Positions 34,435-43,961 of a stretch of DNA of 60,191 bases are shown piece after piece (within the stretch, counting starts at the first letter, position 1; the number at the start of each line of letters is the position of its first letter). The notes beneath the pieces were generated by a model that searched no databases, had not been told where the DNA came from, and saw only the letters and a list, made by a program, of their open reading frames with translations. The DNA is taken from the NCBI GenBank assembly GCA_017623935.1, contig JAGAOC010000009.1:1-60191 (forward strand), read 5' to 3'. Made by a program: the position numbers and the translations under genes. The DNA comes from Agathobacter sp. (GTDB taxonomy: Bacteria > Bacillota > Clostridia > Lachnospirales > Lachnospiraceae).

Positions 34435-35166
34435 ATGAAAAAGAAATATTTACTTATGGGAGTCGCTGGTGCGTTGGTTGTTTCAACCATGATCGGTGGA
34501 ACCTTAGCAGCATTAGATACAGTGACAACGGAAGGTGCAAAAGCAGAGATTTCTGTAAAGAGCATTGGAGTTTCTGTTAATCAGGCAAACGGAGCAAAGA
34601 CTGTTGATGGTAGCGTTGAGATTAAAAATGGTGCCGTACCAGGTGGAAATTATGAATGTTCTTATAATGTCAGCAATACAGAAACAGATGGGTACGACAT
34701 TTATGTAAAAGTTGCAATCTATAAATATTGGGAAGATGAAGAGGGAACTCTGGAATCTAAATATGATAGTGTTTACTTTGATTGTGCAGATGGAAGTGAA
34801 ATGGCATATCCTCAGGAATTAGAAGAGAGTTATCTGACAGAGAATGGCTGGCTGGTACAGTATGCAGATGAGGAACAGATCGTTCTGTATTATACCAATC
34901 CTTTAAAAGCCTCAGATGATGTGAAAGAAAACACATCTACTAATTTTATGGATGGAATCAGTTTTGATCCGGCTCTTGGAAATGCTTATGCAAACAAGGA
35001 GTTAAAGATCGATTACGAGATAACAGCGGTTCAGGCCAATAATAGCAAAGCTGCTATGGCAGCTGAATGGGGTATGTTCCCAGTGTTTGATAAAGATGGA
35101 GTACTGCTTGGTGTATATGAGACAGAAGCAGAGGCTTTAGCTGTAGAAGAAGGTCTCGCAGAGTAG
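34435..35166 (+). CDS. TasA/camelysin-like secreted protein
   Basis: I choose ATG 34435 (MKKKYLLMGV), 8 bp after GGAGGAG; an earlier ATG at 34420 overlaps that site. 243 residues. A SipW-dependent type signal peptide ends near GGTLAALDT, where related proteins have GSTLAYLTD. The mature part is beta-rich and Tyr/Asp/Glu-rich, without anchor. TasA proteins form extracellular fibres in Bacillus biofilms; a fibre role here is inferred. First gene behind operator site 1, followed by two anchored surface proteins. Confidence 0.72.
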   Translation: MKKKYLLMGVAGALVVSTMIGGTLAALDTVTTEGAKAEISVKSIGVSVNQANGAKTVDGSVEIKNGAVPGGNYECSYNVSNTETDGYDIYVKVAIYKYWEDEEGTLESKYDSVYFDCADGSEMAYPQELEESYLTENGWLVQYADEEQIVLYYTNPLKASDDVKENTSTNFMDGISFDPALGNAYANKELKIDYEITAVQANNSKAAMAAEWGMFPVFDKDGVLLGVYETEAEALAVEEGLAE

Positions 35167-35185
35167 AGTTAAGTAACGGAAAGGC

Positions 35186-35980
35186 ATGGTAGTGAAAATG
35201 AAGAATAAAACGTTGCTGTTTGGATTGATAATGGTACTTACCATGGAATTTACCACTGTTGTGGCTGCCGAAGAGGCTGATAAGACGGTGGTACTTACAC
35301 AAGAGGATAAGATAGAGTATACGGATGATCAAACAGGCATCAGTAATGCATTTCAGGGAATGGCACCGGGAGATACTAAGACGGTAACGATCCGGGTACA
35401 GAATGATAACAGTCATACCGCAAGCTTCTTTATTTCTCAGGAAACATTAAGTTACTTAGAGGAAAAAGAAACAGCCAGTGGTGGTGCCTACTCTTATGAT
35501 CTTAAGGTAGGGACAGAGAGTGGTTCTGCAGTGTCTTTATTGGATACAGTAGCAGGAGGATATGATTCTTCTTTGGCGGCAGATGATCAGGGTATCAATA
35601 ATATTACAGAATTAGAAGATTATCAGTATTTTGCAGAACTTGGTACTGGAGAATATACATATGTATATCTGACACTTACCATCGATGGTGAAGGCTTTGA
35701 CAGTACTGATCAGGTAAATTATGAAAATGCAGTGGGAGAGTTAGAATTTAACTTTAGAGCATATTATAAAGACAGAGATCCGATCATTATTACAGAGACG
35801 ATCACTGAAAAAGAACCGGATACCATCATTGAAAAAGTAGTTGATCAGGTGGTAAAAGTTGCACAAGAAGTAAAAACCGGTGATTCTATTGTGAAATTAG
35901 TTGTATTTGGTGGCGTTTTAGTAATTGGTATTATTATTGTAGTGATCGCGCTGAAAAAAAGAAAGGCGGAAAGCAAATGA
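35186..35980 (+). CDS. Membrane/wall-anchored surface protein with TGD sorting-like end
   Basis: 264 residues if ATG 35186 is used; GTG 35192 or ATG 35198 fit the GGAAAGG site better. Signal peptide (cleavage near VAAEE). The extracellular part has APGDTKTVTIRVQNDN, like TasA-associated and WxL-type beta domains. A coil-like ITEKEPDTIIEKVV stretch precedes VKTGD (35870-35884), a hydrophobic helix and the basic tail KKRK. This resembles non-canonical sorting signals of clostridial class B sortases. Its stop overlaps the next ATG (ATGA), so the two are coupled. Confidence 0.75.
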   Translation: MVVKMKNKTLLFGLIMVLTMEFTTVVAAEEADKTVVLTQEDKIEYTDDQTGISNAFQGMAPGDTKTVTIRVQNDNSHTASFFISQETLSYLEEKETASGGAYSYDLKVGTESGSAVSLLDTVAGGYDSSLAADDQGINNITELEDYQYFAELGTGEYTYVYLTLTIDGEGFDSTDQVNYENAVGELEFNFRAYYKDRDPIIITETITEKEPDTIIEKVVDQVVKVAQEVKTGDSIVKLVVFGGVLVIGIIIVVIALKKRKAESK

Positions 35981-37044
35981 AAAAGTATGTAAAATTTTTC
36001 ACAGGTATGCTGATGGCATTTACACTGGTAGCAGGAATCCTGCCAAGCACTCAGGTAAAAGCTGAAACAACCAAAAAGACTTATACCGTAACTTTCCGTG
36101 CAGGAAATGTTGGGAATTTTAATTTGAATACCAGCAATATCAGCGGAGAAAATATCGAAGCAACAGAAAATTATATTAAATTTACGGTAGAAAAAGGCGA
36201 AAGCTTAAGCAGTACTTTTGATTTTATCAGTGATGATGCAAGTTTGGATGCATATTTCTTAAATGTAACTTCTTCTGATAATGACGTAGATTATATTGAT
36301 TCCGGATATCGGTTAAAGACAGTCAGCGAATGGGCAGAAAATGCGGCAAATGCAACCGTGAAGAGAAATACAGAGTATGTACTTGATTATGCAAAACTGG
36401 TCAATCCGGTTAAATATACCATCTGTTTTGTAGATGTAGAATCAGGTGAGCAGATCGCACCATCTACGATTGCTTATGGTAATGCAGAGGAAGAGATTCT
36501 TTGTACACCACTTAATGTATCAAATTACAGTACTACAGATAAGGCTGTTACCTTGGTCTTAAGCGAAGAAGACAGTGAAAATGTAGTGACTTTCCAATAT
36601 ACTTACACCGGTGAAGTGGAAACCATCACCAAGACCATCACCAACGTTGAGCCGGGAGAGACTATTACAGAAACCGTGATCAATGAAGTAGAAGTTGTTG
36701 AGCCAGGCGGAGCTACTGTTGTTACACCGGAACCGGCAGACGATAACCAGGCTGACAACCAGGTAAATAATCAGGATAACAACCAGGTAGATATCCAGGA
36801 TGAGCAGGTACCGTTAGCAGATGATCAGAATAATAACGATCAGAACGTTGCAGATCAGGATGACAATTCTGATAACAATGGTCAGACCGTAACCATCGAA
36901 GATGAGGAGACTCCTCTTGCAGATGGAAAAGAGGATCTTCTTGGTTCCTATTGGACACCTATTTTAGGTGGAACTGCATTAGCGATCATTTTAATCTCAA
37001 TTGCTGTTGTAGTGATTAGAAAAAAGAAAATATCTCATAAATAA
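35977..37044 (+). CDS. Anchored surface protein with MucBP-like region and DQN-rich linker
   Basis: 355 residues. Signal peptide (cleavage near VKAET), a beta-rich domain, a MucBP-like segment (YTICFVDVESGEQI), the repeated TITKTITNVEPGETITET stretch, a DNQ-rich linker with two PLAD motifs, then a hydrophobic helix and KKKISHK tail. No LPXTG. It overlaps the previous gene by 4 bp and is followed by a strong terminator, ending the operon 34435-37044. Likely a surface partner or anchor for the TasA-like protein; this is inferred from context. Confidence 0.75.
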   Translation: MKKYVKFFTGMLMAFTLVAGILPSTQVKAETTKKTYTVTFRAGNVGNFNLNTSNISGENIEATENYIKFTVEKGESLSSTFDFISDDASLDAYFLNVTSSDNDVDYIDSGYRLKTVSEWAENAANATVKRNTEYVLDYAKLVNPVKYTICFVDVESGEQIAPSTIAYGNAEEEILCTPLNVSNYSTTDKAVTLVLSEEDSENVVTFQYTYTGEVETITKTITNVEPGETITETVINEVEVVEPGGATVVTPEPADDNQADNQVNNQDNNQVDIQDEQVPLADDQNNNDQNVADQDDNSDNNGQTVTIEDEETPLADGKEDLLGSYWTPILGGTALAIILISIAVVVIRKKKISHK

Positions 37045-37062
37045 TAGATTGCCCCCTTTAAA

Positions 37063-37098
37063 AAACACGCCAGATAGATTGTCTGGTGTGTTTTTTTT
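37063..37098 (+). terminator. Intrinsic terminator
   Basis: AACACGCCAGA (37064-37074) pairs with TCTGGTGTGTT (37082-37092, one G-U), followed by a run of T. Confidence 0.9.
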
Positions 37099-37138
37099 CG
37101 CTTCTTTTTTCGCTTCCTTTTTGCCTTTTTATCATTAT

Positions 37139-37202
37139 TTGCATGAAATTGCGGAAAATTTGCGTGATATTGTTCATTTCATAATACAAAATATGATATA
37201 AT
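37139..37202 (+). promoter_or_regulatory. Putative promoter and TTGC-repeat site before the regulator
   Basis: TATAAT at 37197-37202. About 30 bp upstream are three in-phase elements, TTGCATGA (37139), TTGCGGAA (37149) and TTGCGTGA (37160), 10-11 bp apart. They differ from the TGTGAC heptamers but have the same helical spacing, so autoregulation is possible. Confidence 0.4.
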
Positions 37203-37272
37203 ACAAATGTAAATAGCTTATTTGACGTATTATATATAAGAAAAGCGGTTAAGAAATGAACGGAGAGGTAAT

Positions 37273-38475
37273 ATGTTTTCTGTAAAGACATTGGGAAAGT
37301 TTTCTGTCACAAATGAAGATACTGAGTTGAACGAGGATAGTATCCGGTCACCAATGCTGACAAAACTACTGCTGTTTATGGTCACCCATCGGGGACAGAC
37401 TCTTACAACAGATGAAATTGCAACTGCCATCTGGCAGGAGGAAGAAGTAGATAATCCGGCTGGCGCATTGAAGAATCTGATGTATCGTCTGAGAACGATC
37501 CTTAAGAAGTCTTTTGGGGAGACAGAGTTTATTCAGACCAGCAGAGGCTCTTATTGCTGGAATCCGCAAGTGGAAGTGGTTCTTGATGCGGAGCAATTTG
37601 AAGGTTTGATCAGCAAAGCCCGCAATGAAAAAGAAGATTCAGAACAGGTGATTCAATATTATGAAGCAGCGGTTCGACTTTATCAGGGGGATTTTATGCC
37701 GAAGTTGACGGAAATGCATTGGGTAGTGACGACAAGTACTTATTATCATTCCATGTATCTGTCCGCGATCAAGGCAGTGGCGGAATTATACATAGCAGAA
37801 GAGAAATATGATGAACTGGAAAGTCTTTGTAACGAAGCCTTGGATATTGATAATTTGGATGAACAGATTCATTATTATTTGATCTATGCTAGGATGAAGA
37901 ATCAAAATATGCAGTTGGCCATGCAGTCCTATGAGAAGGCCTGCGAGATACTGCAGAGAGAATTAGGAGTTCGTAATCCGGAGAAGTTAAGAGAGATCCA
38001 CGAAGAGCTTCTTAAGATGAATAAGGGCATTGAGGCTGAGAACATGGAGACGGTGCAGGAGGATATGACAGAAACCCATGCGGAAGGCACATTTTTCTGT
38101 GGTTATCCTGTATTTCGGGAGATTTATCGTTTGGAAGCCCGTAAGATCGCTAGGAGCGGTGGTAACGAATTTGTTCTTTTGCTGACGATCAAGCAGAAGG
38201 ATGGAGCTGGTAGTATGACAGAGCAGATGGAGTCATTTCGAACCAAGAAAGCAATGGAGGATCTTGAAGAAATCCTTAACAAGTCCCTTCGAATTGGGGA
38301 TGTGGCTGCAAAGTATAGTGATTCTCAGTTTATTGTATTGTTACCATCCTGTACATATGAAGGTGGCGTCATGGTTGCAGAACGGATCGTGCAGAATTTC
38401 TATGGCAGAAATTCTAAAATGCAGATAGAATATGATCTGGAAGCAGTGACAGCTACAAGTAAGATCGTTCAATAA
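37273..38475 (+). CDS. SARP-like transcriptional regulator with BTAD and degenerate GGDEF domain
   Basis: 400 residues. An OmpR/PhoB-type winged helix (about 1-98: LLLFMVTHRGQTLTTDEIATAIW, TSRGSYCWNP) is joined to a bacterial transcriptional activation domain (BTAD, TPR-like, about 100-250), the SARP arrangement. After an acidic linker, residues about 270-400 look like a GGDEF fold in which the signature is YSDSQF (residues 348-353) within AAKYSDSQFIVLLP, so diguanylate cyclase activity is not expected. It may bind nucleotide or serve dimerisation. SARPs activate from direct heptamer repeats 11 bp apart, exactly the repeat type found at three promoters around it. Own promoter and terminator. 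Confidence 0.85.
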   Translation: MFSVKTLGKFSVTNEDTELNEDSIRSPMLTKLLLFMVTHRGQTLTTDEIATAIWQEEEVDNPAGALKNLMYRLRTILKKSFGETEFIQTSRGSYCWNPQVEVVLDAEQFEGLISKARNEKEDSEQVIQYYEAAVRLYQGDFMPKLTEMHWVVTTSTYYHSMYLSAIKAVAELYIAEEKYDELESLCNEALDIDNLDEQIHYYLIYARMKNQNMQLAMQSYEKACEILQRELGVRNPEKLREIHEELLKMNKGIEAENMETVQEDMTETHAEGTFFCGYPVFREIYRLEARKIARSGGNEFVLLLTIKQKDGAGSMTEQMESFRTKKAMEDLEEILNKSLRIGDVAAKYSDSQFIVLLPSCTYEGGVMVAERIVQNFYGRNSKMQIEYDLEAVTATSKIVQ

Positions 38476-38524
38476 AGAGGAATGATCGGATAGAATAAGA
38501 TATTGGAAGAGTTTTCTTAAAAAG

Positions 38525-38563
38525 ATTGCTTTGCAATTCCTTAGATTGCGAAGCAATTTTTTT
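38525..38563 (+). terminator. Intrinsic terminator after the regulator
   Basis: ATTGCTTTGCAAT-type left arm (38525-38537) pairs with ATTGCGAAGCAAT (38545-38557), followed by TTTTTT. Confidence 0.85.
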
Positions 38564-38578
38564 GATTTTTAGTAGGTA

Positions 38579-38611
38579 TGTGACCAACGTGTGACTAGGG
38601 ATTGATATATT
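38579..38611 (+). promoter_or_regulatory. Operator-promoter: heptamer direct repeats plus -10 (site 2)
   Basis: TGTGACC (38579-38585), 4 bp, TGTGACT (38590-38596), 9 bp, TATATT (38606-38611). Same geometry as sites 1 and 3; precedes the VWA/fibro-slime operon. Confidence 0.7.
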
Positions 38612-38693
38612 GGTATAAGAAAATGAGAAAGAAGAATAAATTGTATTTTTCGGATAGATATCGAAAGGTTTTATTACTTTAAGGAGGGTTCAC

Positions 38694-41600
38694 ATGAAAA
38701 TCAATAAACTCTGGAAAAAAGTATTGGCATTAGGATTATGTGCTGCACTGGTAGCAGGATGTATCGGGATCTTAGATCTGACCTCAACTTTTGCAGACTA
38801 TTCCAAGTATCTGATCGGTCTGAAAGGCAGTGCAGATAATGAAAATGCCATCGTAAAGGATAATGAATATGCAGAGGTTATTTCCATGACCAACAGTCCT
38901 GAAAATGTGGATGGAAATTACAGCTATTATATGGGAAGTGAGACAGATACAGAGTTATATTATGTAAATGTTGTCCTTGAATATAATGGTGAAGTAGTTG
39001 GAAGAACACCGGAGAGTAATAATGCATATGCATATTTAGCTTATGCAAATGAAAGCCAGTCTTTCAAGATCAACCCAGCAGATGGATATCAGGTTTCTGA
39101 AGCCTCACTCACAGTTACCAAAGAAAATATTGGAATCCTTTCCACTGAGACAAGAGAGGTTTCTATAAATGAGAATGGAATCTGTGAAGTATCTTTAAAT
39201 AAGAGAAACAGTAATGACTGGACAGAAGATAAATTCTATAGCGAATTAAAGATCGTTTTAACAGAAAGAGAAGAAAATGCTCAGTATGTAAACTTCTCAG
39301 CAAACTTATTTAAGTATAATCAGTATGCAATGAATACTGCTACCAAGAAACTGGATTCATCCAAATACTTAAATATCGGTGTTGCTACCGAAATCGGTGA
39401 GTGGAACGTTTGTAACTATGACGGTGCTTATCAGGGACTGGCAGATATGACACTGACAAACGGGCTGATCTCTTTTTCAGAGTATGCAGCCGCTGATTTC
39501 TTCACATCAGCAGATAGAAATGATTCAAAAACAGGTTATTATACAACAACAGAAAATGAAAAAACATCTTATTACAATGTACAGTTCCCATTTGAAAAAC
39601 AGGGTGATTCTTATGTGTATGACAGCAGCAAACAGTCAGCTCTGTTAAATACAGACAATGGAGTGGTCAGCATTGGAGATGTCAACACAGGCTTCTGGCC
39701 ATTTGGTGAAAATAATTATTACTTCGGAATGAACTTTGTTACCGATTTTTATATGACAAATAACGGCAAGATCAATGGAGAAGATATCGTATTTGAATTC
39801 TCTGGTGATGATGATGTTTGGGTATATATTGATGGTAATTTAGTACTTGACCTGGGTGGTATCCATGGTGCAGTAGCCGGATCCATCAACTTTAGTTCCG
39901 GAGAAGTAAGTTTCTATAGCGCTGGTGTAAACAGTGCACAGAAAGGTGTGATCAAAACAAGCTCAAAGGCAAGTTACATCACATCTACAAGTACAAAAGA
40001 TAATAAGATCGTTTCTGCATCTTATAATTTCTATGATTCAAGTGCAAACAGCCTTACAAAAGCAAACCTCTTAGATGGAGATTCCCATGAATTACAGGTT
40101 TACTACATGGAACGAGGTGCAGGTGCTTCTAACTGTAAGATTAAATTTAATCTTCCACAGACACCACAGCAGAACACATTAAAAGTTACCAATACAGTTA
40201 AGAGCACTGTTAACGGTGAAAAAATAGAAGATAACACAGCATTTTCTTATATTGTAAAAAAAGATGGAACAGCATTAGCAAATGCATTCTTTACATTAAA
40301 GACAGCAGATGGTTCTACAACAACTATGACAACAACTGCAGAAGGTAAGTTCACATTGAAAGATGGAGAGTCTGCATTGTTCCAGGAACCGGAAGCAGGA
40401 ACTTATGCTGTTACAGAAATCTTAGAGTCAGGTTATGAAACAACATATATAGCAAAGAAAAATGATTCCCAGACTTCTGCTGCCGGACCGGTAGTAAAAT
40501 CATCTTCCCTGACAACATTACAGGCAGAACATTCAATTGAGACAAAGGTAAATCAGGCAAATGATTTCTATCAGATTGATTTCTTAAATGTAAAATCAAA
40601 AGAAGAAAAAACTTTTGAGGCAGATAAGACAACAAAATTGGTTGATTGGGATGAAAGAACTTACGAGATCACACTTTCAGCAAGTTCAACTACCAGTTAT
40701 ACAACAGGCGGGGATTCCGTTGTAACAACTGTAAAACCAGCAGTAGATGTCATCTTAGTATTAGATATGTCAAGTTCCATGAACGGAACACCAACTACTG
40801 ACTTAAAAGCAGCAGCTACAGGTTTTGTAACAAACTTAAGTCAGAATGCGGCTGATGGAAGTCAGATCGCAGTGATTAAGTATAACTCAAAAGCAGAAGT
40901 GCTTCAGGAGCTTACTACTTTAACAACAGATAATGTTACAGAAATTAATTCTGCAATTAATAATATGAAAAATTCCCAGGGAACCTATACGAGCCAGGGA
41001 TTAGAATATGCTCAGGACATTCTTGCAGATTGTACCAATCCAAATAAATACGTTGTCTTATTCTCTGATGGCGAGCCATATTTATCAGGATTGAATCAGA
41101 ATACGATCGCAGATGACTCATATGATTGTGCAACAGAAATGAAAGAAGATGCTACGATCTACACAGTTCGTTTAGGTAGCAAAAATGGTGGAACCTTAGC
41201 TTATGGAGATGACACCAATCAGTATACCAACCGCAGCTATGTACAGTGGCTTGTGGATCTGGCAACAGATGAGGATCATGCTCTTGGTACAGATACATCC
41301 GGTCAGTTATCTACTATCTTTGAAGAGATTCAAACTGAGATCACAACTCCGATCGTGACCACCGCAGTGGCTTTAACAAATGCAACTATCGTTGATACTA
41401 TTGATGCAAGATTTGAGTTAGCAGCTGGTGAGATCGAAAGATTACAGAGTGAAGGTGCTTCCGTGATCATTTATCCTGATGGAACTACCAAGATCACTTG
41501 GACTAATCAGACATTAAATCCTGCTACAGAGACAGATGGAGTGATCACTTCTGGCTGGACCAAAGTTCTTAGCATAAAAGCAAAAGATGATTATATCGGT

Positions 41601-42656
41601 GGAAATAATGTTGCTACTAACGTTAATCCAAAATCTTATATTGAGATAAGCGGAGAGACACCGGTAGAATTCGAACAGCCAAAAGTAAATGTTAAGATCG
41701 AAAATGAGTTAAAAGACGCATTAGATACCATTTTCCTTGGAGAAGATCTTACACAGTACTTTACAGAAGATACCATCAATGAAATGCTTGGTAAGTTAAG
41801 CCAGATGGAAACTTATGATGATTCTGAGATCTCTGTAAAATGGCTGGACGCAGACGGAAGAGAACTTACAGAAGAAGAGATCAGAGAAGCATCTCCAGAA
41901 GAAAAGACCACTTATACTTTAAAAGTTGTGGTAACTCCAAAGACTGCTTCCGATAGCGATGAAGCAAAAGCAGCAGCAGAATCTATGAAGAATTCTGATG
42001 GAAAAGTATATGTAGCAGAATCCTATAAAGAAGAAGCTACTTATGAAGTAGAAGTGATAACAGGTTCTATTACTATTACTAAGAAGATCAATCAGAAGTC
42101 TTACAATGAAAATGATGGAGATCCAATCTTCACATATAAAGTTACCAACCTGTTAGATGGTAAGGTATATTTTAGAACAGTTCGTTTTGATGTAAATCAG
42201 GATGACACTTATGTAACAGAAGATCAGGTGGAAGAAGAAAACCACTTATTCTCCTCTGATTATTATGTATGTTCCGCAAAGATCACAGATCTTCCACAGG
42301 GATTATATCAGGTAGAAGAGTTAGATACCATGGGATTTTCTTTGGATAAAGTCGGAACAAATACCAAAAAGACAACTGCTTTATCTTATGATGATGATAC
42401 CTATACCGTATATGCAATCGGTTATGATCTTTCAGGGGAAACAACAGTTGGCGATGTTTTAGAAGCAGAGAATTATAGTGGCCTGATTTCCGGACCGGAA
42501 GATAAACATCTGGATCACAAAGTTGCAAATGTGATCTTTGTAAATAAAAAAGTTCGTACTCCGGGAAAAGAAACAGATACAGATGTTGTAAAGAACAGCC
42601 TTGTAATTGATCAGACTTACACAGGAAATTATCAGGCAGATAATACAGAGCAATAA
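38694..42656 (+). CDS. Giant secreted adhesin: fibro-slime, SpaA/CnaB-like and VWA domains
   Basis: 1320 residues. Signal peptide, either SPase I type (near TFADY) or lipoprotein type (LVAGC). A fibro-slime/PA14-like domain (about 230-480) has FSGDDDVWVYIDG and LVLDLGGIHG. A CnaB/SpaA-like domain (about 500-600) is followed by a von Willebrand A domain with MIDAS DMSSS (Asp691, Ser693, Ser695) from about 685 to 890, and at the C-terminus a second pilin-type beta domain (GSITITKKINQK). No LPXTG motif or C-terminal helix is present, unlike most VWA pilin-tip proteins. Followed by a TasA-like gene and an active SipW, it may be carried by the TasA-like fibre. Behind operator site 2. Confidence 0.82.
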   Translation: MKINKLWKKVLALGLCAALVAGCIGILDLTSTFADYSKYLIGLKGSADNENAIVKDNEYAEVISMTNSPENVDGNYSYYMGSETDTELYYVNVVLEYNGEVVGRTPESNNAYAYLAYANESQSFKINPADGYQVSEASLTVTKENIGILSTETREVSINENGICEVSLNKRNSNDWTEDKFYSELKIVLTEREENAQYVNFSANLFKYNQYAMNTATKKLDSSKYLNIGVATEIGEWNVCNYDGAYQGLADMTLTNGLISFSEYAAADFFTSADRNDSKTGYYTTTENEKTSYYNVQFPFEKQGDSYVYDSSKQSALLNTDNGVVSIGDVNTGFWPFGENNYYFGMNFVTDFYMTNNGKINGEDIVFEFSGDDDVWVYIDGNLVLDLGGIHGAVAGSINFSSGEVSFYSAGVNSAQKGVIKTSSKASYITSTSTKDNKIVSASYNFYDSSANSLTKANLLDGDSHELQVYYMERGAGASNCKIKFNLPQTPQQNTLKVTNTVKSTVNGEKIEDNTAFSYIVKKDGTALANAFFTLKTADGSTTTMTTTAEGKFTLKDGESALFQEPEAGTYAVTEILESGYETTYIAKKNDSQTSAAGPVVKSSSLTTLQAEHSIETKVNQANDFYQIDFLNVKSKEEKTFEADKTTKLVDWDERTYEITLSASSTTSYTTGGDSVVTTVKPAVDVILVLDMSSSMNGTPTTDLKAAATGFVTNLSQNAADGSQIAVIKYNSKAEVLQELTTLTTDNVTEINSAINNMKNSQGTYTSQGLEYAQDILADCTNPNKYVVLFSDGEPYLSGLNQNTIADDSYDCATEMKEDATIYTVRLGSKNGGTLAYGDDTNQYTNRSYVQWLVDLATDEDHALGTDTSGQLSTIFEEIQTEITTPIVTTAVALTNATIVDTIDARFELAAGEIERLQSEGASVIIYPDGTTKITWTNQTLNPATETDGVITSGWTKVLSIKAKDDYIGGNNVATNVNPKSYIEISGETPVEFEQPKVNVKIENELKDALDTIFLGEDLTQYFTEDTINEMLGKLSQMETYDDSEISVKWLDADGRELTEEEIREASPEEKTTYTLKVVVTPKTASDSDEAKAAAESMKNSDGKVYVAESYKEEATYEVEVITGSITITKKINQKSYNENDGDPIFTYKVTNLLDGKVYFRTVRFDVNQDDTYVTEDQVEEENHLFSSDYYVCSAKITDLPQGLYQVEELDTMGFSLDKVGTNTKKTTALSYDDDTYTVYAIGYDLSGETTVGDVLEAENYSGLISGPEDKHLDHKVANVIFVNKKVRTPGKETDTDVVKNSLVIDQTYTGNYQADNTEQ

Positions 42657-42677
42657 GAGAGTTGGAGGCGAGAGAAC

Positions 42678-43295
42678 ATGAAAGGATTTTTAAAAATCAA
42701 GAAATTTTTAAAAAATAAAAAAGTATTTGTTATAACCTTCGCTCTGGCGCTTGGGATTGCTGCAACAGCTGTTACTACAGCCACTATGACGGATGTTTCA
42801 GGAAGAGTAATCAACTTTTTTGATCCGGCGGATGTGAATACCCACATAGACGAAGAAGTTGATGATCAGGTAATCAGACCGAATACTATTATTCTGAAAG
42901 CTCCAGTGGTAGTAAATGATGGACCAAGTAATGCTTTTATCCGCGCTAGGATCACAATTTCCCCTTCTACGTCAGGAGTGAAGTTACTGGCAGGTAAGTG
43001 GTCGGCATATACCGGAGCGGATAAAATATTTACCCAGAAAAGCGAAGTGTTCAATGGAACAGATTTTGCAGATAATGGAAACTGGATCTATTGCGAAGAA
43101 GATGGTTTTTATTACTATAATCTTCCGGTAGAAGTAGATGATCATACAGCTTCGATCTTTGATGCAGTTGTATTAAAGGAGAGTGCAGACGTTACTGTGT
43201 ATCAGGAAGCAGTTCTTGCAACTGAAAATTTTGAGTTAGGTGTAACAGTAGACATCAGTACCATTCAGAGTTTATTTGATAAAGTAAACGAATAA
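42678..43295 (+). CDS. TasA/camelysin-like secreted protein
   Basis: 205 residues. A basic N-terminus (KIKKFLKNKK), hydrophobic core, then ATAVTTATMTDVSG at the likely SipW-dependent cleavage region. The mature part has the camelysin-type pattern: NTIILKAPVVVNDGPSNAFIRARITI, and GFYYYNLPVEV. No anchor. It lies 21 bp after the adhesin gene and 58 bp before the SipW gene, the order adhesin-TasA-SipW resembling tapA-sipW-tasA in Bacillus (analogy, not homology for each gene). Confidence 0.75.
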   Translation: MKGFLKIKKFLKNKKVFVITFALALGIAATAVTTATMTDVSGRVINFFDPADVNTHIDEEVDDQVIRPNTIILKAPVVVNDGPSNAFIRARITISPSTSGVKLLAGKWSAYTGADKIFTQKSEVFNGTDFADNGNWIYCEEDGFYYYNLPVEVDDHTASIFDAVVLKESADVTVYQEAVLATENFELGVTVDISTIQSLFDKVNE

Positions 43296-43353
43296 TTAAG
43301 TGAATCATCCAACAAATCATTCAACGAAAAATTAAAAAAAGAGGTTAAGACAA

Positions 43354-43920
43354 ATGAAGATTGTTAAGAAAATCTGTAACGCATTGTCTATGATCTTATT
43401 GATCGCGCTGCTGCTTATTGCAGCAGCGTTGATCGTTCCTAAGATCATAGGATATGATCAATATGCAGTATTAAGTGGAAGTATGGAGCCAAATATTCAT
43501 GTTAGTGCCATTGCTTTTGATAAAGAAGTAGATCCTAAGGAGCTTCAGGTAGAAGATGTGGTTACATATCAGCTTTCTGACGGAACTTTGGTAACTCACA
43601 GGATCATAGCCATTGATAACGAGGCAAAAACAGTAACTACCCAGGGAGATGCCAATGAAGCAGAGGATGCTTTACCGGTAGCGTTTGAAAACATTGTTGG
43701 AAAATGTGAATTTAGTATTCCATATTTGGGATATATTTCAATTTATGCTAAAACACCATTAGGAATCGCAGTGATCTGCGGCGTTTTATTGGTTATGATC
43801 ATATTGAATTTTTTACCTGATGCATTAAGCGATGATAAAGATGGTGCAGATGGCAAAAAAGATAACAAAAAAGACGAAAAAACAAGCGAAAAAAAAGAAG
43901 ATAAATCTGATGAAAAATAA
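43354..43920 (+). CDS. sipW: SipW-type signal peptidase I (active-site residues present)
   Basis: 188 residues. N-terminal transmembrane helix, Ser43 in LSGSMEPN, His82 in LVTHRI, the GDANEAED motif, then a second membrane helix (about 130-150) and a Lys/Asp/Glu-rich cytoplasmic tail. The Ser-His dyad and short length are typical of SipW/archaeal-ER type peptidases, which process TasA-like proteins. Colinear with the inactive paralogue at 33758. Probable substrates are the four TasA-like proteins of the island. Confidence 0.9.
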   Translation: MKIVKKICNALSMILLIALLLIAAALIVPKIIGYDQYAVLSGSMEPNIHVSAIAFDKEVDPKELQVEDVVTYQLSDGTLVTHRIIAIDNEAKTVTTQGDANEAEDALPVAFENIVGKCEFSIPYLGYISIYAKTPLGIAVICGVLLVMIILNFLPDALSDDKDGADGKKDNKKDEKTSEKKEDKSDEK

Positions 43921-43961
43921 AACCAAAAATACTGTAAAAAACTGGTAAAAAATAGTTGTCG

